Shown here: positions 23,779 to 32,748 of the stretch, one piece after another
Position numbering within the stretch: the first letter of the stretch is position 1
Layout: the number at the start of each line of letters is the position of its first letter
NCBI GenBank assembly: GCA_964424115.1
Contig: CAYRHN010000016.1
Span: 32,503-96,502, forward strand
Direction of reading: 5' to 3'
Origin: CAYRHN01 sp964424115
GTDB lineage: Bacteria; Chloroflexota; Anaerolineae; Anaerolineales; Anaerolineaceae
Length of the DNA stretch: 64,000 bases
Translations under genes and position numbers: made by a program
The notes under the pieces: model-generated
What the model was told of the DNA's origin: nothing
The model's input: only the letters and a program-made list of their open reading frames with translations
Databases searched by the model: none

Positions 23779-26142
23779 ATGCCTGCCAAGAAGAATCCTG
23801 CTCAAAATCCTGACTCCCCTGTCGGCGAAAGCGTTGTGCGCCTGGATGCGCGTGAAAAAGCCACCGGCGCGGCCATGTTCGCGGATGATTTCCGCTTTGG
23901 CGCCAACCTGCTGCACGCTCGCATTGTGCGCAGCCCGCACGCCCACGCGTTGATCAAGAAGATCGATGTCAGCAAAGCCCTGGCCTTGCCGGGGGTGAAA
24001 ATGATCGTGACCGGCGAAAGTTACGACGGCATGCTCGGCCTGTACCTGAGCGACCGCTATATTTTCTGCCGCGACCGCGTGCGCTACGTGGGCGATGCGG
24101 TGGCAGGCATTGCCGCCACCAGCGAGGAGATCGCTGAGGAAGCCACCCGCCTGGTGGAAGTGGAATATGAGGTCCTGCCGCCCGTTTTTGATCCTGAAGA
24201 GGGCACCAAACCCGGCGCGCCGGTGCTGCATCCCGACCTGGGCAATTATGCGTACCCGAATTTCATCTTCCCTGAACCCGGTACGAATATTGCCAACCGC
24301 TTCCGCGTGCGCAAAGGCGACGTGGACGAGGCTTTCAAACACTGCGCCGCGGTGGTGGAACGCCGCTATCATGTACCGCAGATCCAGCACGTGCCGATCG
24401 AGCCGCATGTCTCCATTGCCCAGGCCGACCACGAAGGCAATATCACCCTGTGGGCCAGTTCGCAATCGCCCTTTGCCCAGCGCAACCTGATTGCCAAGGC
24501 CCTGCACATTTCGCAGAGCAAGCTGCGCGTGATCGCTCCCTTTGTGGGCGGCGGTTTTGGTTCCAAGGCCGGCGTGAGCATGGAAGCCCTGGCCGTAGCC
24601 ATCGCGCTCAAGATCCCCGGTCGCCCGGTACGTTTGGTGCTGACCCGCGAGGAGGAGTTCTTTGGCTCCTTCTGCCGCCAGGGCCTGATCGCCTACTACA
24701 AGATGGGCTGCGACAAGGACGGCAAGCTGATCGCCGTGGATAACAAGTACTACTGGGACGCGGGCGCTTATACCGAATACGGCGTCAACATCACCCGCGC
24801 CTCCGGCTATTCCAGCACCGGCCCGTACAACGTGCCGAACGTGCGCGTGGACAGCATCTGCGTATATACCAACCACCCGGTTGGCGGCCCGATGCGCGGC
24901 TTCGGCATGCCCGAAATTCATGTCGGCCTGGAGCAGTGCGTGGATGACCTAGCCCGCGAGATCAAGATGGACCCGGTCGAATTCCGCAGCAAGAACTGCG
25001 TGCGCGGCGGCGATATCATCGTCACCGGTATGGTGATGCACCCCACCGGCCTCTCGCGCTGCATCGAGCAGGCTGCCAAGGGGATCAATTGGGGCAAGAA
25101 GAACCCGCCCTCCGGCCCGAACAAGAAACGCGGCAAGGGCATCGCGGTGATGTGGAAAGCCCCCGCCATGACCCCCAACGCAGGCTCCTCCGCTTTTGTG
25201 CGCATGAACGAAGATGCCACGGTGGAGATCGGCCTGGGCGGGCAGGAGCTCGGCCAGGGCACGTTCACCGTCATGGCCCAAATGGCTGCCGCCACCCTGG
25301 GCGTGCCGTATGAGTGGATCCGCGTGGCGCGCCCCGTGGATACCAAATACAGCCCCTACGAGTGGCAGACAGTGGCCAGCCGCCTGACCTGGAGCATGGG
25401 CAATGCCGTGCGCAATGCCGCGATGGATGCTCGCAAGCAGATCATCGACCTGGTGGCCCAGGCCTGGGAAGAAAAATCCGAGGATCTGGACATCAAGGAC
25501 GGCTACGTCATTTCTTACCGCAGCGAAGAGACCATCTCGCTCAAGGACATCGTCATCTACGGCATCGCCAAGAAGAACGACCAGGGTTGGATGGGCGGCC
25601 CTATCGTCGGGCGCGGGCAGTTCATGCCCACCTATGTCACCGGGCTGGATCGCGAGACCGGCCAGGGCCCACGGGCAGTGGTGCATTACACCACCGGCGC
25701 GCAGGCCGTGGAAGTGGAAGTGGATCTGACCACCGGGCGGGTGGAGATCGTGGATGCTGCGGCGGCCTTCGATGTCGGCCACGCGATCAACCCCGAGATG
25801 GTGCACGCGCAGATGGAAGGCGGCTTTGTCCAGGGCATGAGCTCGGCCTTGCTGGAAGCCATGCAATTCAACAAGGACGGCGCCATGCGCAATCCCAGCT
25901 TTGTGGATTACCGCATTGCCACCACCTCGGACGCTCCCTCCAGCGTGAAGACGTTCATCGTGGAAGAAGCCCAGGATGACGGCCCGTGGGGCGCGCGCGG
26001 CATCGGCGAGCATTCGATGGTGCCGACCATTCCCGCCATTGCCAATGCCATCTACGATGCGATCGGAATCCGGGTGGGCAACCCGCCCTTCACCCCGGAA
26101 AAGGTCTTCCTGGCCATGTTGGAGGCCGGGATCGTCAAGTAA
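23779..26142 (+). CDS. Molybdenum hydroxylase large subunit (XdhC/CoxL superfamily)
   Basis: 787 residues. VVRLDAREKATGAAMFADDF opens the domain; VGGGFGSKAG and MRGFGMPEIHVGLEQ are molybdopterin-contact regions; GGQELGQGTFTVMAQMAA and GARGIGEHSMVPTIPAIANA carry the later cofactor loops and the active-site glutamate (GIGE). It lacks the CoxL-type VAYRCSFR loop, so it is not a true aerobic CO dehydrogenase. It hydroxylates a heteroaromatic or aldehyde substrate with water. Given the uracil-type permease upstream and carbamoyl chemistry downstream, oxidation of a pyrimidine or purine is likely, but the sequence does not fix which. Confidence 0.9.
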   Translation: MPAKKNPAQNPDSPVGESVVRLDAREKATGAAMFADDFRFGANLLHARIVRSPHAHALIKKIDVSKALALPGVKMIVTGESYDGMLGLYLSDRYIFCRDRVRYVGDAVAGIAATSEEIAEEATRLVEVEYEVLPPVFDPEEGTKPGAPVLHPDLGNYAYPNFIFPEPGTNIANRFRVRKGDVDEAFKHCAAVVERRYHVPQIQHVPIEPHVSIAQADHEGNITLWASSQSPFAQRNLIAKALHISQSKLRVIAPFVGGGFGSKAGVSMEALAVAIALKIPGRPVRLVLTREEEFFGSFCRQGLIAYYKMGCDKDGKLIAVDNKYYWDAGAYTEYGVNITRASGYSSTGPYNVPNVRVDSICVYTNHPVGGPMRGFGMPEIHVGLEQCVDDLAREIKMDPVEFRSKNCVRGGDIIVTGMVMHPTGLSRCIEQAAKGINWGKKNPPSGPNKKRGKGIAVMWKAPAMTPNAGSSAFVRMNEDATVEIGLGGQELGQGTFTVMAQMAAATLGVPYEWIRVARPVDTKYSPYEWQTVASRLTWSMGNAVRNAAMDARKQIIDLVAQAWEEKSEDLDIKDGYVISYRSEETISLKDIVIYGIAKKNDQGWMGGPIVGRGQFMPTYVTGLDRETGQGPRAVVHYTTGAQAVEVEVDLTTGRVEIVDAAAAFDVGHAINPEMVHAQMEGGFVQGMSSALLEAMQFNKDGAMRNPSFVDYRIATTSDAPSSVKTFIVEEAQDDGPWGARGIGEHSMVPTIPAIANAIYDAIGIRVGNPPFTPEKVFLAMLEAGIVK

Positions 26143-26145
26143 ATC

Positions 26146-26180
26146 AAATGGGCTAAAGTCCGAGGGGCTTTAGCCCATTT
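26146..26180 (+). other. Intercistronic hairpin before the fdrA-like gene
   Basis: Perfect 13-bp stem AAATGGGCTAAAG/CTTTAGCCCATTT with a 9-nt loop, directly before the AAGGAG ribosome-binding site of the next gene. Without a following T-run it looks like a processing or attenuating element. Confidence 0.7.
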
Positions 26181-26194
26181 ATAAGGAGTTTACA

Positions 26195-27754
26195 TTGACT
26201 GTCAAAACGTTAATCAAGACCAGTGAATATCATGACTCGGTCACGCTCATGCTGGTGGCACGCGAACTGCTCAAGGTTCCAGGTGTGGAAGACGCCGCCG
26301 TGGTGATGGGCACCGACCCGAACAAATCGATCCTGGAGCAATCCGGCCTGTTGACCGCCGAGGTCAAGGCTGCCTCGCCGAACGACCTGGTGATCGCGGT
26401 CAAGACCAGCGGCAACCCGGACGAAGCCCTGGCCGAAGCCGAGAAGCTGCTGCAGAAGAAGGGCGGCAGCGAGGAAGAAGCGGGCCAGTTCCGCCCCAAG
26501 ACCGTGCGCAGCGCGGTGAAAGCTCGCCCGGAAGCCAACGTGGCCATCATTTCCGTCTCCGGCCGCTACGCCGCCGACGAAGCCTGGGAATGCCTGGAAC
26601 GCGGCCTGCACGTGCTGCTCTTCAGCGACAATGTCACCCTGCAGGATGAAATTGCCCTCAAAGAATATGCCCGCGACCACGGCCTGCTGTTGATGGGCCC
26701 CGGCGCCGGGACCGCTATCCTGAACGGGGTGGCGCTGGCTTTCGCCAATGTCATTCCCTCCGGCCCGGTGGGCATTGTCTCCGCTGCCGGCACCGGATTG
26801 CAGGAAACCTCCACCCTGCTGGCCAAGAACGGGGTGGGCATCACCCAGGGCATTGGCACCGGCGGGCGCGACCTGAAGAAGGATGTGGGCGGGATCATGT
26901 TCCTGGAAGGGTTGAAAGCCCTGCAGGAAGACCCCGACACGAAGGTGATCTGCCTGGTCAGCAAACCGCCGGCTCCGGCGGTGGCCAAGAAGGTCATCGA
27001 TCAGGTATTGAAATCCAAGAAACCCACCGTGGTGTGCCTGTTGGGCGGCGACACGAGCTCGATCCAGAGCGCCGCGGGGGTCTACCCGGTGACCACCCTG
27101 CAGGAAGCCGGTCTGCTGGCCGCCAAGCTGGCCGGGGCGAACATCCCCGACCCCAAGCAAAGCATCACTGCCGAAACACAAGGCCTGCGCAAGCTGGGCA
27201 CGGAGCTGCGCGCCAAATTGAAACCTGCGCAGAAGAACCTGCGTGCGCTCTTCTCGGGCGGCACGCTGTGCTACGAAGCCCAGGTGATCTGGCGCGACCT
27301 GTTCCCCGGCAAGGTATTCTCCAATGCTCCGCTGGATGAGGCATTCACCATGCCCGATTCCACGCGCAGCGAGGGCAGCGTGGCGGTGGACCTGGGTGAG
27401 GAAGAATTCACCGTTGGCCGCCCGCACCCGATGATCGATAACGACCTGCGCATCCGCCGCCTGCTGCAAGAGGCGCGCGATCCCTCTGTCGGCGTGATCA
27501 TGCTGGACGTGGTGATCGGCTACGGTGCGCATCCCGACCCGGCCGCGGAATTGGGCGCCGCCATTCAACAGGCGCGCCGCGAGGCGGCTGCCGCCGGACG
27601 CGAAGTGCTCTTTGTGGCTTCGGTGACCGGTACCGAGGGCGACCCGCAGAGCCTTTCCCGCACCACGGAAACGCTCAAGGCCGCCGGCGTGACGGTCTGC
27701 AATAGCAATGCTGCCGCCGCCCGCCTGGTTGCTTTCATCCTTTCACGCGGCTAA
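26195..27754 (+). CDS. allF: FdrA/AllF-like subunit of oxamate carbamoyltransferase family
   Basis: 519 residues, TTG start with AAGGAG 7 bp upstream. The N-terminus (TSEYHDSVTLMLVARELLK) and the CoA-binding/succinyl-CoA-synthetase-like domains with VNVAIISVSGRYA-, LMGPGAGTAIL- and GIVSAAGTGLQE-like stretches match FdrA. In E. coli fdrA, ylbE and ylbF encode oxamic transcarbamylase (AllFGH), which transfers the carbamoyl group of oxalurate to phosphate, making oxamate and carbamoyl phosphate. The AllG relative follows 14 bp later; an AllH relative is at 32749-33630 on the other strand. Whether the substrate is oxalurate or another ureido acid is unknown. Confidence 0.87.
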   Translation: MTVKTLIKTSEYHDSVTLMLVARELLKVPGVEDAAVVMGTDPNKSILEQSGLLTAEVKAASPNDLVIAVKTSGNPDEALAEAEKLLQKKGGSEEEAGQFRPKTVRSAVKARPEANVAIISVSGRYAADEAWECLERGLHVLLFSDNVTLQDEIALKEYARDHGLLLMGPGAGTAILNGVALAFANVIPSGPVGIVSAAGTGLQETSTLLAKNGVGITQGIGTGGRDLKKDVGGIMFLEGLKALQEDPDTKVICLVSKPPAPAVAKKVIDQVLKSKKPTVVCLLGGDTSSIQSAAGVYPVTTLQEAGLLAAKLAGANIPDPKQSITAETQGLRKLGTELRAKLKPAQKNLRALFSGGTLCYEAQVIWRDLFPGKVFSNAPLDEAFTMPDSTRSEGSVAVDLGEEEFTVGRPHPMIDNDLRIRRLLQEARDPSVGVIMLDVVIGYGAHPDPAAELGAAIQQARREAAAAGREVLFVASVTGTEGDPQSLSRTTETLKAAGVTVCNSNAAAARLVAFILSRG

Positions 27755-27768
27755 CCCAGGAGAATCTC

Positions 27769-29178
27769 ATGGCTGAACGAAAAATTAACGATCTGTTTGG
27801 AAAACCGATTTCGGTGGTCAACATCGGCCTGACGACCATGGCCGATCCGATGACCGCCCAGGAAGTTCCGGTGGTTTCGTTAGACTGGCAGCCGCCCAAG
27901 GAAGGCGTGGTGCGCCTGCGTCGCACCAAGAGCGGCAAGAGCATCGACGAGGCCAATGAAGAGGTCACTCGCCGGATCAAGCAGGCCCGCCCGGTGCTGG
28001 TAGGGATGGGTAAGGCGATCGATGTCATCCCTGGTTACCACAAGCACCTCTTCCTGCACGCCGGCCCGCCGATCACCTGGGAGCGCATGTGCGGTCCCCA
28101 GCGCGCGGCAGTGATGGGCGCCCTCATCTATGAAGGCATGGCCAAGGACGAGCAGGAAGCCGAAAAGATGGCTGCATCTGGCAAGCTGGAATTCGCCCCC
28201 TGCCACCACTACCATACGGTCGGCCCGATGGCGGGCATCGTCTCGCCCAGCATGCCGGTCTTCATTTTGGAAAACAAGACCTTTGGCAACAAAGCCTATG
28301 CCACGTTGAACGAAGGCCTGGGCAAGGTCCTGCGCTACGGCGGGATGGGCCCGGAAGTGTACAACCGGCTGCACTGGATGGAAGATGTGCTCTATCCCAC
28401 CCTGCGCCGCGCCCTGGAGAGCATCCCGGACGGGATCGACATCAAGGCGATCATCGCCCAGGCGCTGCACATGGGTGATGAATGCCACAACCGCAACCGC
28501 TCGGCCACCTCGCTGCTGCTGCGCGCTTTCGCTCCGGCCCTGGCGCGCACCAATCAGGATAACGAAACCCTGGCCAAGGTGATCGAGTTCATCGATAAGA
28601 ACGACCACTTCTTCCTCAACCTGAGCATGGCGGCTGGCAAGGCTGCCCTGGAACCGGCGGAGGGCGTGGAAGGCAGCACCATTGTGACCGTCATGGCGCG
28701 CAACGGCACCGATTTCGGTATTCGCCTGGCGAGTATGCCTGACCGCTGGTTCACTGCCCCGGCGGGCATGGTCGAGGGCCTGTATTTCCCCGGCTTCACG
28801 GAAGAGGATGCCAATCCGGATATCGGCGACAGCACCATCACCGAAACTGCCGGCTACGGCGGGTTCGCCATGGCGGCTGCCCCGGCCATCGTCCAGTTCG
28901 TGGGCGGCACCCCGCAAATGGCGGTGGCAAACACCCAGGAAATGTACGAGATCACCTTTGCCGAGCATGAGGGCTTCACCATTCCCATCCTCAACTTCCG
29001 CGGCACGCCGCTGGGCGTTGATGTACGCAAGGTGATGGAAACCGGCATTTTGCCAAAGATCAACACCGGCATTGCCCACAAGAAACCCGGCCTGGGCATG
29101 GTGGGCGCAGGCATCCTGCGCGCGCCGGAAAAATGTTTCCGCGATGCCTTTGAGGCGCTGCGCGAGGTATGTGTGTAG
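27769..29178 (+). CDS. allG: DUF1116 protein, AllG/YlbE-like
   Basis: 469 residues. KPISVVNIGLTTMADPMTAQ then VPVVSLDWQPP is the DUF1116 start. ITWERMCGPQRAAVMGALI, HHYHTVGPMAGIVSPSMPV, LHMGDECHNRNRSAT and GLYFPGFTEEDANPDIGDS are recognisable family blocks with conserved His, Arg and Asp. In E. coli this is one of three subunits of the oxamate carbamoyltransferase. Directly downstream of the AllF relative and probably in the same transcript; followed by a short palindromic repeat and the cyclase gene. Confidence 0.88.
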   Translation: MAERKINDLFGKPISVVNIGLTTMADPMTAQEVPVVSLDWQPPKEGVVRLRRTKSGKSIDEANEEVTRRIKQARPVLVGMGKAIDVIPGYHKHLFLHAGPPITWERMCGPQRAAVMGALIYEGMAKDEQEAEKMAASGKLEFAPCHHYHTVGPMAGIVSPSMPVFILENKTFGNKAYATLNEGLGKVLRYGGMGPEVYNRLHWMEDVLYPTLRRALESIPDGIDIKAIIAQALHMGDECHNRNRSATSLLLRAFAPALARTNQDNETLAKVIEFIDKNDHFFLNLSMAAGKAALEPAEGVEGSTIVTVMARNGTDFGIRLASMPDRWFTAPAGMVEGLYFPGFTEEDANPDIGDSTITETAGYGGFAMAAAPAIVQFVGGTPQMAVANTQEMYEITFAEHEGFTIPILNFRGTPLGVDVRKVMETGILPKINTGIAHKKPGLGMVGAGILRAPEKCFRDAFEALREVCV

Positions 29179-29187
29179 TGGTAATTC

Positions 29188-29268
29188 GTCATTGCGAGCC
29201 GCCAGCGGCGAAGCAATCCCCAATTATTGGAAGAGATTGCTTCACCCCCTACGGGGGTTCGCAATGAC
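29188..29268. repeat. GTCATTGCGA...TCGCAATGAC palindromic repeat, copy 1
   Basis: 10-bp terminal inverted repeat with inner GAAGCAATC/GATTGCTTC and a central CCCCCTACGGGGG hairpin, between the AllG relative and the cyclase. A related copy is at 53868-53948. Resembles the small non-autonomous palindromic elements scattered in many bacterial genomes. Confidence 0.75.
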
Positions 29269-29310
29269 ATATTCAAGTTCACCAGTTATCTAAGAACAAA
29301 GGAGCTGATT

Positions 29311-30198
29311 ATGAAACTGTTAGACCTGACGATCCCGTTTGGTGTTGCCACTCCCCCGTGGCCGACTTATGAGCCTTTACAGCTCAAGTATTTTAAACGT
29401 CTGGCACCCAATGGCGCCAATGGGCAAGTATTGACCCACTCCAACCACCTGGGCACGCATCTGGATGGCGAGATCCACTTCTTCACCCCTGGTAAGGACA
29501 TTGCTTCTCTGACCATGGATTACCTGGTGCACGATGCTGCGATCGTTGATCTGAGCGACATCTGCGGCGACTATGACGTCTACACCAGCAAGATGGTGGA
29601 AGATCGCGTGGAAGTCAAAGAGGGCGATATCCTGGTCATTCATACCGGCTACCATCACTTCGGTTGGGATCAACCCACCGCGGATGAGATTCGCTACATG
29701 GTGCAGCACCCCGGCCCCGACCGCGAATTTGCCGAATGGGCCAAGAAGCTCAAACTGCGCTGGATCGCCGTGGACTGCGGCTCAGCCGACCACCCGATGA
29801 ACACCATCATCCGCCAATGGATGCCCCGCCAGGCCAAAATGGCCGATAAGGTCTTCCGCAAGAAGTACGGCATGCCCCTGGAAGAATACTTCAGCGACGA
29901 CAAATATCAGCTGATGCACATCGAGATGTTCCCGTATGAGATCATTCATGCCGAGTGCTTTGGCGGCGATATTGACCTGATCCTCAACCGGCGTGTGCAG
30001 ATCGGCTTCTTCCCCTGGCGCTTTGTGGATGGCGAAGCCAGCATTGGTCGCGCAGTGGCCTTTTTGGAAGACAAGGAATATGATAAACTGATGGCCAAGA
30101 AAGAGAAAATGCCCAAGACCAAGTTCGGCGATGCCTACGATCCCAAGCACGTGGAACGCCTGAACGCGATCACCGCCAGCAATCTGAAAGGCGCGTAG
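29311..30198 (+). CDS. Cyclase-family (kynurenine formamidase-like) metal hydrolase
   Basis: 295 residues from the ATG at 29311, with AAAGGAG upstream; the longer ORF would begin inside the repeat. The metal-binding motif SNHLGTHLDGEIHFF is the HxGTHxDxxxH signature of the cyclase family. DILVIHTGYHHFGW and WIAVDCGSADHPMN are further conserved blocks. Members open amide or lactam rings or N-formyl bonds (kynurenine formamidase, isatin hydrolase). Next to a molybdenum hydroxylase and a carbamoyltransferase-type complex, it is a good candidate for opening an oxidised N-heterocycle. That assignment is inference from context. Confidence 0.85.
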   Translation: MKLLDLTIPFGVATPPWPTYEPLQLKYFKRLAPNGANGQVLTHSNHLGTHLDGEIHFFTPGKDIASLTMDYLVHDAAIVDLSDICGDYDVYTSKMVEDRVEVKEGDILVIHTGYHHFGWDQPTADEIRYMVQHPGPDREFAEWAKKLKLRWIAVDCGSADHPMNTIIRQWMPRQAKMADKVFRKKYGMPLEEYFSDDKYQLMHIEMFPYEIIHAECFGGDIDLILNRRVQIGFFPWRFVDGEASIGRAVAFLEDKEYDKLMAKKEKMPKTKFGDAYDPKHVERLNAITASNLKGA

Positions 30199-30230
30199 AA
30201 ATTCGCCGCCCTGGCGGGAAGAACACAAAC

Positions 30231-30263
30231 AAAAACAGTCCGGAGAAGATCCGGACTGTTTTT
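30231..30263. terminator. Bidirectional terminator between convergent gene groups
   Basis: Perfect inverted repeat AAAAACAGTCCGGA/TCCGGACTGTTTTT with a 5-nt loop; T-runs on both strands. Ends the plus-strand catabolic row and the minus-strand thiolase row. Confidence 0.95.
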
Positions 30264-30283
30264 CTTTCAGGGGTAGAAATTGA

Positions 30284-30640
30284 TTATTTGATCGGCACAA
30301 ATTTCAGACCGTAGACGTTCTCGCCGGTCTGCACACGCACCACATCCCAGGTGGGGTGGACTTTCATGCCGATCTTGAGTTTATCCTGCGAATCGACCGT
30401 GATCTGGCCCATTGCCTTGACTTTGTTGTCAAATTCAGCCACGCCGATGACCAGGTAGCGCAGGTCAAAGCCCCAGGGCAGGTTGTAGATCGTGGTGAAG
30501 GTCAGCAGTTTGGCCTCGCCCTCAGGGTGGATCTTTTCAAATTCGCGGCTTTTGCAGTTCAGGCAGCGGTCATGGAAGGGATAATGGATCCGGCCGCACT
30601 TCTTGCATTTATAGGCTATGATCGGAATGTCTTTTTTCAT
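30284..30640 (-). CDS. Zinc-ribbon OB-fold protein (DUF35 family)
   Basis: 118 residues. The N-terminal rubredoxin-like zinc ribbon has YKCKKCGRIHYP and CLNCKSREF (two CxxC), and the rest is a small OB fold (TFTTIYNLPWGF, YLVIGVAEF, GQITVD). DUF35 proteins bind thiolase-like or HMG-CoA-synthase-like partners and help hold CoA substrates. Its start overlaps the stop of the thiolase-like gene by 4 bp, the usual pairing. Confidence 0.88.
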   Translation of the reverse strand: MKKDIPIIAYKCKKCGRIHYPFHDRCLNCKSREFEKIHPEGEAKLLTFTTIYNLPWGFDLRYLVIGVAEFDNKVKAMGQITVDSQDKLKIGMKVHPTWDVVRVQTGENVYGLKFVPIK

Positions 30641-31827
30641 GATTCAATCCTCTTCAAAACAAAGGAAGTGACGTTATTTCCGAATCCGCCAAAGTTGATC
30701 GTGAAGCCGTATTTGGCATCCTTGACCTGGCGGTTCTTGGGCAGTTCATGGCGCAGCTGCCAAACGATATCGACTACCTGGGCAACGCCCGTGCCGCCTA
30801 CCGGATGACCGCGGGCTTTCAGGCCGCCAGACATGTTGATCGGCAGCTGACCACCCAGGCGCGTCTTGCCAGCCAGGGCAGCCTTGCCGCCTTCGCCCTT
30901 CTTGAAGAAGCCAACATGCTCGCTTTCGGCGATCTCCAGGATGGTGAAGGCATCGTGCAGTTCAGCCACGCTGATGTCGGAGGGCTTGATCTTGGCCATC
31001 TCAAAGGCCTGCTGCGCAGCCAAGGTGACTGCCTTGAGGTCGGTGGGATCTTCGCGTTCTTGCAGCGTGTGGGTATCGGTGGCCTGTCCAAAACCGGCGA
31101 TCTGGACGGGGGTCTTGCCCAATTTCTTGGCCATGTCCAGCGGGCAGAGGATGACCGCCGCAGCGCCGTCGCTGACCGGGCAGAGGTCGTAGAGATGCAG
31201 CGGGTCGGCGGCCACGGGGTTGTTGACCACAGAATCGGCGCTGTCATAGATGCCGGTGCGGTCGAGGGCCATCTCAACGTGGGCATACGGGTTGAGGGCG
31301 CCCATTTCCTGGTTCTTGAGGGTGATTGCGAGCAGCTGTTCGCGGGTCACGCCGTATTTTTCCATGTAGAGTTGGGTGAACATTCCAGCCATGCCGGGCA
31401 GGGTGATGCCGTAGGGATATTCGACTGTGGGGTGGGTCATCGTGGCAACAAAGTCGGTGGCGCGCCAGCCGGTGACTTCGCGCATTTTCTCGCCGCCAAC
31501 CACGAGAACGTAATCGTAGTATCCCGAGGCCACGGCCAGCAGGCCGTTCTTGATCGCCGAACCACCCGAGGCCGGCCCGTTCTCGACCACATCCGCAGCA
31601 GCGGGCAGCAGGCTCAAGCGGTCGACCAGCGAACTGGCGATCGAAGATTGGTGCTGGAGGATGCCAGCGCCCATGTTGCCAACATACACGGCATTGACGG
31701 ATTTATCGCCCATGCCAGCATCGTCAAGGGCTTTCAGCGAGGCGTAAGCCAGCATATCCAGCAGGCTGTCCTCGTCGCGACGCCCAAAGGGGATCATGCC
31801 AGCCCCGATAATTGCAACGTCTCTCAT
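30637..31827 (-). CDS. Thiolase-like protein lacking the nucleophilic cysteine
   Basis: 396 residues, SCP-x/archaeal-type thiolase fold. The start DVAIIGAGMIPFGRRDE and ARGHPVGGTGVAQVVDI (near residue 345) are normal, and the ELHDAFTILEIAE segment is present. At the nucleophile position, however, where thiolases read VENACASGG-like, this protein reads VENGPASGGSAI (about residues 82-93): the cysteine is replaced by proline (codon CCG on the minus strand). The second catalytic cysteine region reads TINFGGFGNN. So ordinary thiolysis or Claisen condensation through a cysteine thioester looks impossible. It is coupled to a DUF35 protein and follows a GNAT-like gene. Confidence 0.85.
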   Translation of the reverse strand: MRDVAIIGAGMIPFGRRDEDSLLDMLAYASLKALDDAGMGDKSVNAVYVGNMGAGILQHQSSIASSLVDRLSLLPAAADVVENGPASGGSAIKNGLLAVASGYYDYVLVVGGEKMREVTGWRATDFVATMTHPTVEYPYGITLPGMAGMFTQLYMEKYGVTREQLLAITLKNQEMGALNPYAHVEMALDRTGIYDSADSVVNNPVAADPLHLYDLCPVSDGAAAVILCPLDMAKKLGKTPVQIAGFGQATDTHTLQEREDPTDLKAVTLAAQQAFEMAKIKPSDISVAELHDAFTILEIAESEHVGFFKKGEGGKAALAGKTRLGGQLPINMSGGLKARGHPVGGTGVAQVVDIVWQLRHELPKNRQVKDAKYGFTINFGGFGNNVTSFVLKRIES

Positions 31828-31832
31828 TTGGT

Positions 31833-32522
31833 TTACCTTCCTTTCAGACCGGCAATACGTTCGCGGATGGTGTCGTCATCGGCGAACTTGATCTCTGCTT
31901 CAGCTTCGGCAAGCAGTTCCGGGGGCACAGGGCGGGTGCCCGTGACCAGGCGGGGCTTGGCCTTGAAGTAGATTTCACGCGTCAGCGCGTAGGAATCACC
32001 ACCGCCCAGTTCATGGGGAATGGTGGTCTTTTCCAGCGGGTATTCAAGCATCCAGCGCCGGTGCCCAATCGGGCTTTCGGCCACAATCAGAACCTTTTCC
32101 TGGTTCAGATATTCCATGTGGTATTCCATCTTGGCGGCAAAGAGGTGCGAACCGATGCGCAGACCGCGGTCGATTGCCAGGGTGTGGTAGCTCATGCCGA
32201 CCTTCTCATTTTCCATACGGCTGTTGACTATGCCGACCAGGAAACCATCCACCTGTCCCAAGAGCACAAACTGGCTCTTGGAGCGGTAGTAATAGAAGGC
32301 CAGCAGCTCGCCGTATAAGCGGGCGCTGACGATGTCATAAAAGTCCCGCTTGATGAACATGCAGGGATGGACCGATTTCAGGATGGCAGGAACATCCTCG
32401 CGGGTGGCCTGCCGGACGACCATATGCTTTCCATTTGCCAGGGTGATCACTTTGGGCGGATAGGGAGCCATTGGATATTGCTGTGGTCGTAAATATGCTT
32501 CAAGTTCCAGATCTACAGGCAT
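31833..32522 (-). CDS. GNAT-fold acyltransferase-like protein
   Basis: 229 residues. The middle has a GNAT pattern: VVRQATREDVPAIL, FLLGQVDGFLVGIVNSR-like strands, and SYHTLAIDRGLRIGSHLFAA, the acyl-CoA-binding loop region. The C-terminal ~60 residues (KPRLVTGTRPVPPELLAEAE) are not part of the fold and may contact a partner. It is 5 bp upstream of the thiolase-like gene on the same strand, so the three (GNAT, thiolase-like, DUF35) form an operon that may handle an acyl-CoA intermediate. Substrate not recognised. Confidence 0.65.
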   Translation of the reverse strand: MPVDLELEAYLRPQQYPMAPYPPKVITLANGKHMVVRQATREDVPAILKSVHPCMFIKRDFYDIVSARLYGELLAFYYYRSKSQFVLLGQVDGFLVGIVNSRMENEKVGMSYHTLAIDRGLRIGSHLFAAKMEYHMEYLNQEKVLIVAESPIGHRRWMLEYPLEKTTIPHELGGGDSYALTREIYFKAKPRLVTGTRPVPPELLAEAEAEIKFADDDTIRERIAGLKGR

Positions 32523-32748
32523 ACCTTTTCTCCTACTAAAAATTTTTCTAACGGGATTGCCTTGCTTGCCAGTGGCGCCAGCTCCACTGTACGGCTGAAG
32601 CGCATGCGGCAGAGTTACGGATAGGTTTGCAAAACTTTCAGGCGCACCTCCTTAATCAGATGGAGTGAATGTCTTACAATTAGTATTATGAGATATTTGG
32701 AATAATAAGTCAATAGCCCAGGCGCAATGGGGGGCTTTTGACAGCTAA

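Noticed and set aside
23779..26142. Aerobic CO dehydrogenase large subunit
   Set aside because: The active-site loop that binds copper in true CoxL (VAYRCSFR) is absent, so it is another molybdenum hydroxylase.
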